Source: an uncultured Bacilli bacterium
GTDB taxonomy: Bacteria; Bacillota_I; Bacilli_A; RF39; UBA660
Direction: 5' to 3'
Length of the DNA: 12,125 bases
Assembly: GCA_947625005.1 (NCBI GenBank)
Contig: CANQNA010000034.1
Coordinates: 1-12,125 of the forward strand
The notes under the pieces were generated by a model, which saw nothing but the letters and a program-made list of their open reading frames with translations, had not been told where the DNA came from and ran no database searches. The translations under genes were made by a program, and so were the position numbers. Below, piece after piece: positions 6,787 to 12,125 of the stretch (position 1 is its first letter; the number at the start of each line of letters is the position of its first letter).

Positions 6787-8736
6787 TTATTCACTTTTTA
6801 ATTCAAATAAAATATCACGAAGTTCCATTGCTCTTTCAAAATCAAGATTCTTCGCTGCTTCTTTCATTTCTTCTTCAATTCTTGAATACATTTCTCTTTT
6901 TTCTTTTTTACTCATCTTAACTTCTTCATGATTATCCTCTTTTTCTACATTACTAATAACTTCACTAATTGCTTTAGTAATAGTTTGAGGAATAATTCCA
7001 TGGGCTTTATTATATTCTTCTTGAATTTTTCTCCTACGTTTAGTTTCTTTAATACTACCTTCCATTGCCTCACTCATTGTATCAGCATACATTATAACAT
7101 GGCCTTTAGCATTTCTAGCACATCTACCAATTGTTTGAATTAAACTTCTTTCACTTCTTAAGAATCCTTGTTTATCAGCATCCATTATAGCAATTAAACT
7201 TACCTCTGGAATATCTATTCCCTCTCTTAATAAATTAATACCTACTACAACATCATAATTACCTAATCTTAAATCTCTAATAATTTTTAATCTTTCTAAT
7301 GTCTTTACTTCACTATGTAAATAAGCGACTTTTATATTTAAACCTTTAAGATAATTAGTTAGCTCTTCAGCCATTCTAATAGTTAATGTTGTTACTAGAA
7401 CTCTTTCGTTTTTTTCAATTCTATCATTAATTTCACCAATCAAATCATCAATTTGTCCTTCAGTACCTCTAACATCAATTGTAGGATCCAAAAGTCCTGT
7501 TGGTCTAATAATTTGTTCCACATAATGATTATTAACTAAATCAAGTTCATATTCTGCAGGAGTTGCTGAAACATATATTGCTTGATTAATTTTACTTTCA
7601 AATTCACTAAATTTTAATGGCCTATTGTCAACTGCACTAGGAAGTCTAAATCCATAATCTACTAAAGTTTGTTTACGCATTCTATCTCCATTATACATTC
7701 CCCTTACTTGAGGAATAGTAACATGAGATTCATCCACTACTAACAAAAAATCTTTAGGAAAAAAATCCATCAAAGTACTCGGAGTTTCTCCTGCTTCTCT
7801 TAAGGCTAAATGCCTAGAATAATTTTCTACGCCATGACAAAATCCTGTTTCTTTTAACATTTCAATATCGTAAAGTGTACGTTCTCTTAATCTTTGTTCT
7901 TCAATTAATTTATTTTGTTCTTTTAATTCAATTAACCTTTCATCTAATTCTTTTTCAATTCTTTTAATCGCTTCTTCTAGTTTTTCTTCACTTGTTACAA
8001 AATGAGAAGCAGGAAATATAGTAGCACTTTTTTTATTTTGAATAATTGCTCCCGTTAAAGGATCAAATTCACTTATTTTTGAAACTGTATCAAAATCTAA
8101 TTCAATTCTAATTCCATTTTTTCTTTCTCCGATTGGAATTATATCAATTACATCTCCATTCGCTCTAAAAGTTCCTCTATGAAAATCAAGTTGATTTCTT
8201 TCATAAGTCATATCAACTAGTCTATTAATAATCTCGTCTCTTTTAATTTCTTCGCCTAAAGAAACTACTAATATTTTATTTTTATATTCTTCTACTTCTC
8301 CAATACCATAAATACAAGATACACTAGCGACTACTATTACATCCCGATTATTTAAAAGAGCTGCTGTGGCTGAATGTCTTAATTCATCAATCTCATCATT
8401 AATTGAAGCATCTTTTTCAATATATGTATCACTACTTGGAACATAAGCTTCCGGTTGATAATAATCATAATAAGAAACAAAATATTCCACATGATTATTA
8501 GGAAATAATTCTTTAAACTCAGCATATAATTGTCCAGCAAGTGTTTTATTATGAGCGAGGACTAATGTAGGTTTATTAACGCTCGCAATTACATTAGCAA
8601 TAGTAAAAGTTTTTCCTGTTCCAGTCGCTCCTAACAATACTTGATGCTTTTGTCCTGTTTTTATACCATCCACTAGTTCCTCTATCGCTTTAGGCTGATC
8701 ACCACTAGGTTTATATTTTGATACTAATTCAAACAT
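6787..8736 (-). CDS. uvrB: Excinuclease ABC subunit B
   Basis: 649-aa DNA helicase-like subunit of nucleotide excision repair. It is loaded with UvrA on damaged DNA, verifies the lesion and recruits UvrC. The motifs are unambiguous: Walker A GATGTGKT (36-43), the damage-probing beta-hairpin [12 protein letters not shown] (89-100), DESH Walker B (335-338), VSATPAEYE (389-397), [16 protein letters not shown] (499-514), motif [11 protein letters not shown] (534-542) and a C-terminal UVR domain (about 612-649) that binds UvrC. Motif VI has Cys where Ala is usual. Length is normal for the family. ATG 8736 has AAAGGA 8 nt upstream and a promoter at 8806-8834. uvrA is not in the window, so uvrB seems to be transcribed alone. 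I found no GAAC-type LexA box upstream. Confidence 0.97.
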   Translation of the reverse strand: MFELVSKYKPSGDQPKAIEELVDGIKTGQKHQVLLGATGTGKTFTIANVIASVNKPTLVLAHNKTLAGQLYAEFKELFPNNHVEYFVSYYDYYQPEAYVPSSDTYIEKDASINDEIDELRHSATAALLNNRDVIVVASVSCIYGIGEVEEYKNKILVVSLGEEIKRDEIINRLVDMTYERNQLDFHRGTFRANGDVIDIIPIGERKNGIRIELDFDTVSKISEFDPLTGAIIQNKKSATIFPASHFVTSEEKLEEAIKRIEKELDERLIELKEQNKLIEEQRLRERTLYDIEMLKETGFCHGVENYSRHLALREAGETPSTLMDFFPKDFLLVVDESHVTIPQVRGMYNGDRMRKQTLVDYGFRLPSAVDNRPLKFSEFESKINQAIYVSATPAEYELDLVNNHYVEQIIRPTGLLDPTIDVRGTEGQIDDLIGEINDRIEKNERVLVTTLTIRMAEELTNYLKGLNIKVAYLHSEVKTLERLKIIRDLRLGNYDVVVGINLLREGIDIPEVSLIAIMDADKQGFLRSERSLIQTIGRCARNAKGHVIMYADTMSEAMEGSIKETKRRRKIQEEYNKAHGIIPQTITKAISEVISNVEKEDNHEEVKMSKKEKREMYSRIEEEMKEAAKNLDFERAMELRDILFELKSE

Positions 8737-8805
8737 TACTCTATTCCTTTCTTTTATTTAATAATTCATCTAAAATTCCAAAAAAGCTGCAAAATTACTT
8801 AATAC

Positions 8806-8834
8806 ATTCTAACATCTATTGTATAAAAAAACAA
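8806..8834 (-). promoter_or_regulatory. Promoter of uvrB
   Basis: -35 TTGTTT (8834-8829), 17-bp spacer, -10 TAGAAT (8811-8806) with TG just before it; start near 8799, leaving a leader of roughly 60 nt. No Firmicute LexA box (CGAAC-N4-GTTCG type) was seen around it. Confidence 0.55.
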
Positions 8835-8883
8835 GAAATCTATAAAGTGTCTCACCTACTATTATTTTAACAAACTTATTATA

Positions 8884-9831
8884 TTATACATCATCATTTA
8901 TTTTTTTTAATTGTTTAGGAAACTCTATATTTAAAGACTTGTCTAAGTTATCCAGTATTTTAAACACCCGACTTATTTCTTTTCCTGACATAAATTCTTT
9001 TTCACTAATTTTTAATATTGCCATTAATTCATTTCTAATCCCTTTTGTTAAATATTTCCTTAATATTTCCTTAATTTGATCTTTAAAAGCATATTCTATT
9101 CTAAAATAATTACTATCTTGCTTTTCTAATAAAGCATTAAGAACTATTTTATTAATTTTTAATGCTCTTCTATTAAAATAAATTTGCTTTTCATGATTTC
9201 TAAAGTATTTTAAAAATTCTTTTTCTACCGTTTTAGTAATTGTATTTTTTTCTTTAAATATACCATTTTTAAATTTACAAATTGCTAACATATATAATCT
9301 TATATTTCTTTGAACAAATGAACTCTTGTATGACAAACCTAATTTAGTAATAATTTTCGAAATAATCATTCTATTACCTAAATCTAGACCATAATATAAT
9401 CTAAAGATTTTATCTATTAATTCTATATCTCCTATAAAAGATATTTTAGGATTTAATCTATTTTCTTCATAAAATTTAAAATCAAATCTTACTTGTTGAG
9501 GTTTTTTTAACATATCATATAAATTTATTTTAATTATATTAAACATATGAATAATCTGATTTTTAGTATAAGAATATTTTTTAAAAATTTTCTCATAAGA
9601 TAAACCATTCTTGTAATAATCTTCTATTAAAGGATGATAATTTTGAGAAAAATATTTTAAATTAGCTACAATGTCTACTTCATAATTAATATTTTCTATC
9701 ATAAACATCGTTAAAATATCTCTCGTCATTTCAAGCATAGGAAAATTAGGATTTAAAATATAGTCCTTATATAAAGTTTTATCCAATTGAAGTCTTTTAG
9801 TTATTTCTATATACAAAATAAAAATAAACAA
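8884..9831 (-). CDS. Uncharacterised protein with two sigma-region-4-like HTH stretches; start uncertain
   Basis: Open frame of 315 codons from a TTG at 9831; the frame stays open back to 9897. No Shine-Dalgarno precedes the TTG, and the first good ATG (Met32, in PMLEM) also lacks one, so the 5' end may be lost or start elsewhere. Two segments resemble sigma region 4 / LuxR-like helix-turn-helix units: LIEDYYKNGLSYEKIFKKYSY with following helix (68-107), and IDKIFRLYYGLDLG through KLGLSYKSSFVQRNI (139-177). The C-terminal third is Lys-rich and helical with no recognised motif. I infer a cytoplasmic DNA-binding or sigma-like protein; I do not recognise the family. It lies 61 bp downstream of the sigma-like remnant on the same strand, in a different frame. 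The downstream intergenic region has only a weak 5-bp hairpin (AGGTG/CACTT) before a T run. It may be a decaying gene. Confidence 0.5.
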   Translation of the reverse strand: MFIFILYIEITKRLQLDKTLYKDYILNPNFPMLEMTRDILTMFMIENINYEVDIVANLKYFSQNYHPLIEDYYKNGLSYEKIFKKYSYTKNQIIHMFNIIKINLYDMLKKPQQVRFDFKFYEENRLNPKISFIGDIELIDKIFRLYYGLDLGNRMIISKIITKLGLSYKSSFVQRNIRLYMLAICKFKNGIFKEKNTITKTVEKEFLKYFRNHEKQIYFNRRALKINKIVLNALLEKQDSNYFRIEYAFKDQIKEILRKYLTKGIRNELMAILKISEKEFMSGKEISRVFKILDNLDKSLNIEFPKQLKKINDDV

Positions 9832-9892
9832 ATATAATCTACATTTATTGGTTCTACTTTTAAGCTTTGATAATTTTTTCCTGAAATTTGTT

Positions 9893-10351
9893 TTAATTTA
9901 ACAATTGTTTCTTATAAAAATTTTGGTTAAATAACAAGTATTTTACTTTCTTTATAATTTTCATTTCTTTTTGACGAATCCATTCTATTGATAAATAAAA
10001 TTTATTTTCCAAAGCTTTTAAAGTATATTTATCTTGACCTAACTTTCTATGATATAAAATATAATATTCCTTAGGGGTTAAAAAATTTTTTATAACAATT
10101 AACATTTCTTTAACTGTAAGCTTATCTATCATATCATCATAAGTATTAAAAGAATCGGAAACAAAATCGCCAATTTCATCTCCTTCAGTATCAAACAAAT
10201 CAATTTTTTTATTTATACTTTCTATATTATAATTGTCTTGATTTTTTTAAAATTCCAAAGTTTTTTCACTTATCTTTAATTCTTTTTCTATATATTCATC
10301 CGTAGGCATAATATTATGCTTATTATATATAATATTTTTCCATTTTTCTGT
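9893..10351 (-). pseudogene. Degenerate sigma-70-like gene, regions 3-4 only, with in-frame TAA
   Basis: Reading one frame down from 10351 gives a region-3-like helix pair (TEKWKNII..., then MPTDEYIEKELKISEKTLEF, like the usual 'EPTDEEIAEELGIS'). A TAA follows at 10249-10247, then in the same frame DTEGDEIGDFVSDSF (matching the 'DSxLGDFIED' region 3.2 finger), LTPKEYYILYHRKLG (region 4.1) and TLKALENKFYLS + IEWIRQKEMKIIKKV (region 4.2 HTH). The part after the TAA is a 101-codon open frame from a TTG at 10198 with no ribosome site. Region 2 (-10 recognition) is absent, and TAG/TGA stops precede 10351. In the -35 recognition helix the usual TRERIRQ reads SIEWIRQ, losing two of the contact Arg residues. 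A decayed primary-type sigma paralogue is the simplest reading; a split sigma (SigO/RsoA style) is the alternative. Confidence 0.6.
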
Positions 10352-10360
10352 CTATTGTCA

Positions 10361-10383
10361 AATAAAAAAACTCCTGAGAGTTT
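10361..10383 (-). terminator. Small terminator after the rubredoxin remnant
   Basis: A 6-bp stem AAACTC / GAGTTT with a TCAG loop, followed on the minus strand by TTTTATT. It overlaps the TAA stop of the rubredoxin remnant (10384-10382) and lies upstream of the sigma-like remnant. This suggests the two were once separate genes. Confidence 0.5.
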
Positions 10384-10471
10384 AATTAATTCTTTTAAAT
10401 TTATCTTTACCTACACCACATTTAGAGCATACCCAATCATCAAGTAAATCTTCAAATTTAATTTTTTTTCT
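10382..10471 (-). pseudogene. Rubredoxin remnant (C-terminal half)
   Basis: A 29-codon open stretch ending in TAA encodes IKFEDLLDDWVCSKCGVGKD plus a short KFKRIN tail. This is the second half of rubredoxin (family pattern 'xKFEDLPDDWVCPxCGVGKDxF') with the second iron-binding CxxC intact. A TGA (10474-10472) blocks the frame upstream, and the N-terminal half with the first CxxCG is missing. In a shifted frame, TGC ATT ATA ATT ATT TAT GAA GAA (from 10491) may be the eroded 'CGYIYDEE' segment. A functional rubredoxin needs four Cys ligands to hold its iron, so this copy cannot work as such. Confidence 0.7.
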
Positions 10472-10653
10472 TCATAAATAATTATAATGCAGTTTAAGAA
10501 TTTATTAATGATATTGTGTAGGATAATATAATTTTAGACCATATATGCTCTTCAATATAAAAAACCAATTGAATATTGAACTCAACTAAGTTTTAAATAA
10601 TTACTTTTTTAGTATCCACTTTTTATTAACAACTTTATTTTTTAAAAGCACTT
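10472..10653. other. Non-coding stretch downstream of the DUF975 gene
   Basis: No supported gene. It holds an 8-bp inverted repeat (TTCAATAT 10551-10558 and ATATTGAA 10573-10580, 14-nt loop), a weak AAAAGTGCTTTT palindrome near the DUF975 stop and poly-A/T tracts. It has stops in every frame at short intervals. No convincing terminator for the DUF975 gene was found. Its left end may contain the eroded front half of the rubredoxin remnant. Confidence 0.4.
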
Positions 10654-11328
10654 TTATTTAGCAGTATTATTATCTTTTATACTATTATAAAAATTAGCAT
10701 TTGTAACTTTCATATAAGGTGTAACATAAAGTAATAAAATATTTAAAGTTAAAGCAGATAATAATCTCCACCCAATGAAACTAAGTTGTAAAACAAAGTA
10801 ATCAAACTTATGTCCATACATTATTTCTTTACTGCGTTTAATAGCACCAAATACGCCAAGTTCAGGATTATCTACCATGATATATCCAACCATAGAATAT
10901 CTATAACTTGCAATAATACCAGGGATGATAAGTAATAGTGACCATAATCCAATAAATATTGATGTCATAATTGATACGCCAATATATAAGAGCCACAAAT
11001 TAGTCTTACTAAATAACTCTTTATATGTAGCTTTCTCATTACGAGATATTTTTAAGAAATAGCTTACTGAACCTAAACTCAAAAATGCTGAAACAAGTAC
11101 AGTAAGTACTGCAGATATTACTTGAGGAATTCCTAAGTAGAATTTATATGATCCTTCTAATACAGAAGATACAATTTCAGGATTCGTAAGAGCAGATATA
11201 TTACCAATAAAACTTACACCAGTTGCAAGGAGTGAAATCACGCCAAAAATTATTAGAACTGCTATAGCTTGTCCCCATTGACCTTTTAATGACTCTTTAG
11301 CCTTTTCTTTTAATTGAACTCTATTCAC
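10654..11328 (-). CDS. DUF975 family integral membrane protein
   Basis: 224-aa polytopic membrane protein of unknown function. It has the family's N-terminal signature NRVQLKEKAKESLKGQWGQA (2-21), then about five or six TM segments (roughly 21-42, 67-91, 112-140, 142-152, 176-203). The conserved block IIPGIIASYRYSMVGYIMVD (134-153) with NPELGVFGAIKRSKEIMYG follows, and the C-terminus is PYMKVTNANFYNSI. No enzymatic motif is visible. I chose GTG 11328 because AAAGGAG (11345-11339) lies 10 nt upstream; the in-frame TTG at 11337 is only 1 nt from that site. Its own promoter lies at 11354-11382 with phased direct repeats above it, which suggests regulated expression. It stands between a terminated upstream gene and a region of gene remnants, so it is probably monocistronic. 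Confidence 0.85.
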   Translation of the reverse strand: MNRVQLKEKAKESLKGQWGQAIAVLIIFGVISLLATGVSFIGNISALTNPEIVSSVLEGSYKFYLGIPQVISAVLTVLVSAFLSLGSVSYFLKISRNEKATYKELFSKTNLWLLYIGVSIMTSIFIGLWSLLLIIPGIIASYRYSMVGYIMVDNPELGVFGAIKRSKEIMYGHKFDYFVLQLSFIGWRLLSALTLNILLLYVTPYMKVTNANFYNSIKDNNTAK

Positions 11329-11338
11329 AACACACAAA

Positions 11339-11345
11339 CTCCTTT
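11339..11345 (-). promoter_or_regulatory. Ribosome binding site deciding the DUF975 start
   Basis: AAAGGAG on the minus strand. It fits GTG 11328 (10-nt spacing) and is too close to TTG 11337 (1 nt). The two GTG/TTG codons in between are out of frame and read directly into stops. Confidence 0.6.
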
Positions 11346-11353
11346 CTGATATT

Positions 11354-11382
11354 AATATACAATTATTTTTTATTTTTGTAAA
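11354..11382 (-). promoter_or_regulatory. Promoter of the DUF975 gene
   Basis: -35 TTTACA (11382-11377), 17-bp spacer, -10 TATATT (11359-11354), with start near 11347. The spacer is almost entirely A/T. Confidence 0.55.
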
Positions 11383-11392
11383 TCAAAAATAT

Positions 11393-11410
11393 GACAATTT
11401 TCGACAATTT
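11393..11410. repeat. 10-bp-phased direct repeat upstream of the DUF975 promoter
   Basis: GACAATTT occurs at 11393-11400 and again at 11403-11410, exactly one helical turn apart. It lies about 10 bp upstream of the -35 box (about -46 to -63). A second, 9-bp tandem repeat follows (CTAATAATT / CTAATAATA, 11411-11428). Half-sites on one helix face upstream of -35 are typical of OmpR-type response regulators; no specific regulator can be named. Confidence 0.4.
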
Positions 11411-11500
11411 CTAATAATTCTAATAATATTAAAAATATTCTATTTTTTCTTTAAAAGAAAATACATTAATCTGTTTTTATTCAGGGATTATTATTTTTCT

Positions 11501-11530
11501 AAAAAAAATGAAATTGGTTTTAATAATTTC
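11501..11530 (-). terminator. Terminator of the 150-aa membrane protein gene
   Basis: A 6-bp stem GAAATT / AATTTC with a 9-nt loop, one A, then eight T residues on the minus strand. It lies one base past the TGA stop (11534-11532). The stem is short and weak but the T tract is strong. Confidence 0.5.
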
Positions 11531-11531
11531 T

Positions 11532-11984
11532 TCACGGTTCATTAAGGTATATCTTGCATTGCATCAATTTTTTTAAAATGTTTCGCTTTCTTTTTTCACG
11601 AACATCATGAAATAATTCTAAATCAATCATTTCCCAAATTGGTACCCAACCTCCAATTAAGAAAACTTCTTTCCATAGTTCTGTTTTTATTTGAAAGGAT
11701 AACAAAATAAAAAGAATACCTAAAAGAAATAATCCAATTTGTAAGATATCAGTTTTGTTATGTAAAATAAGCGTACTTTCATATTCTTCTTGAAATCTTT
11801 TTATTAACATTTTCTCAATATCTAACTTGGTATTACATAGATTATTTATCTTAATTTTTTTAGGTTTTTTGATCAATTCAGCTTTTTTAATGATAAATTC
11901 TAAGAGTTCACTCGAAATTTTAGAGTGATCATATGTTTCGGTAATATCTTTTTCATCTAATAAATCGATCTGAATTTCTTCCAT
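11532..11984 (-). CDS. Uncharacterised two-helix membrane protein
   Basis: 150-aa protein. The N-terminal ~78 residues are soluble and charged, with ETYDHSKISSELLEFIIKKA (16-35) as the most conserved-looking segment. Two TM helices follow (about 80-98 and 105-122), and a basic cytoplasmic tail with HDVREKRKRNILKKL (126-140) ends the protein. The short loop and the WVPIWEMID segment (113-121) suggest a membrane hairpin. I do not recognise a named family and propose no function. ATG 11984 is preceded by AGGTG at 7-nt spacing. The gene begins 27 nt after rpmA, with the rpmA terminator in between, so there is little room for its own promoter; it is probably expressed by readthrough from the ribosomal operon or from a promoter inside rpmA. 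Confidence 0.7.
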   Translation of the reverse strand: MEEIQIDLLDEKDITETYDHSKISSELLEFIIKKAELIKKPKKIKINNLCNTKLDIEKMLIKRFQEEYESTLILHNKTDILQIGLFLLGILFILLSFQIKTELWKEVFLIGGWVPIWEMIDLELFHDVREKRKRNILKKLMQCKIYLNEP

Positions 11985-12001
11985 TTTCTAACACCTACTT
12001 T

Positions 12002-12033
12002 AAAAAAGTGCTTACGCTACTTCGTAAACACTT
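12002..12033 (-). terminator. Terminator overlapping the end of rpmA
   Basis: An 11-bp stem AAGTGTTTACG / CGTAAGCACTT (one G-T pair) with a 6-nt loop (AAGTAG) and a T run after it on the minus strand. It is GC-richer than the other stems in the window. The last ~7 codons and the TAA of rpmA form most of the hairpin. Confidence 0.75.
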
Positions 12034-12125
12034 ACTTTCTTTTTTTCTTTGCCAAGTCGTTCAAATTTTACAACACCATTTATTTTGGCAAATAATGTAT
12101 GATCTTTTCCCATTCCAACATTAGT
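12012..12125 (-). CDS. rpmA: 50S ribosomal protein L27, C-terminal part (runs off the right edge)
   Basis: The last 37 codons and TAA stop are visible: [20 protein letters not shown] followed by [17 protein letters not shown]. This matches the conserved end of bacterial L27 ('GNVGRGKDDTLFAKxDGxVxFERKGRDKKxVSVYP'). L27 sits near the peptidyl-transferase centre of the large ribosomal subunit. The N-terminal tail, including any Firmicute-type cleaved leader, is outside the window. In many Firmicutes rpmA is followed by obg or spo0B; here a terminator and an unrelated membrane protein gene follow instead. Confidence 0.93.
   Translation of the reverse strand, partial: TNVGMGKDHTLFAKINGVVKFERLGKEKKKVSVYEVA

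Noticed and set aside
6928..7143. Plus-strand 71-codon frame opposite uvrB
   Set aside because: Phe/Ile/Asn-rich antisense shadow lying over the conserved C-terminal part of uvrB.
10356..10361. TTGACA as the -35 box of a promoter for the sigma-like remnant
   Set aside because: At 16-18 bp spacing there is no acceptable -10 hexamer; the better TATTAT-like sequence is about 21 bp away.
10551..10580. 8-bp inverted repeat TTCAATAT / ATATTGAA as a small RNA or terminator of the DUF975 gene
   Set aside because: The loop is 14 nt, the stem is AT-only, and the T run is inside the loop rather than after the stem. Nothing else suggests an RNA gene.
10500..10610. Minus-strand frame of about 32 codons (ending near 10495) as a small protein gene
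   Set aside because: No ribosome site, a stop at its front and no similarity to anything recognised; it also overlaps the inverted repeat.
11445..11461. Palindrome TTTTCTTT-A-AAAGAAAA upstream of the DUF975 repeats
   Set aside because: A low-complexity A/T and A/G tract; such symmetry is expected by chance in this composition, and it lies far from the promoter.
1..12125. CRISPR array, transposon ends, tRNA genes or a phage/defence cassette
   Set aside because: No regularly spaced repeats, no transposase or integrase motif, no cloverleaf with a CCA-type 3' end and no defence-type domain combination were found on either strand.

Overview
The window reads as chromosome from an AT-rich, low-GC Gram-positive bacterium. 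It is most likely one of the Bacilli or Mollicutes-related gut lineages (RF39/Erysipelotrichales-like). The grounds are strong purine-rich Shine-Dalgarno sites (GGAGG/AAAGGAG types), A/T-ending codons, AT-stem terminators, a CBS/DRTGG-type family II pyrophosphatase, a YdjI-like SPFH protein and a DUF975 membrane protein. TGG encodes Trp and TGA acts as a stop (for example the stop at 11532-11534, which is followed by a terminator), so the standard bacterial code applies. The exact lineage is an inference.

Most genes are on the minus strand, so transcription runs from high to low coordinates. From the right end: the 3' end of rpmA (ribosomal protein L27) with a terminator built over its stop codon; a 150-aa two-helix membrane protein of unknown function; and a DUF975 integral membrane protein with phased direct repeats upstream of its promoter. 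Next comes a zone of gene decay (about 9890-10490). It holds a 5'-truncated rubredoxin remnant with its own small terminator, and a sigma-70-like remnant (regions 3 to 4, no region 2, one in-frame TAA). This is followed by a 315-aa protein with two sigma-region-4-like helix-turn-helix stretches and no convincing start.

Left of that is ordinary housekeeping: uvrB (excision repair helicase); a plus-strand DUF3592-like membrane protein sharing a bidirectional terminator with uvrB; and the 537-aa CBS/DRTGG-regulated manganese pyrophosphatase (GTG start). The pyrophosphatase converges on a plus-strand 177-aa permuted papain-like (YiiX/C92-type) protein. Their stop codons overlap, and a perfect 12-bp bidirectional terminator hairpin lies inside both coding sequences. 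Divergent from the papain-like gene is a YdjI-like SPFH protein with a C-terminal zinc ribbon. Then come an AMP-forming acyl-CoA-synthetase-like ligase and, at the left edge, the N-terminal 247 residues of a multi-TM sensor-kinase-like protein. That protein has Gln where the phosphoacceptor His is expected.

Most genes have their own promoter and terminator, so this is mainly a string of single-gene units rather than one operon. I see no CRISPR, tRNA, rRNA, transposase or recognisable defence island. The least ordinary stretch is the decay zone with its sigma-like remnant and neighbouring HTH protein. The promoter, hairpin and family assignments were made by eye.
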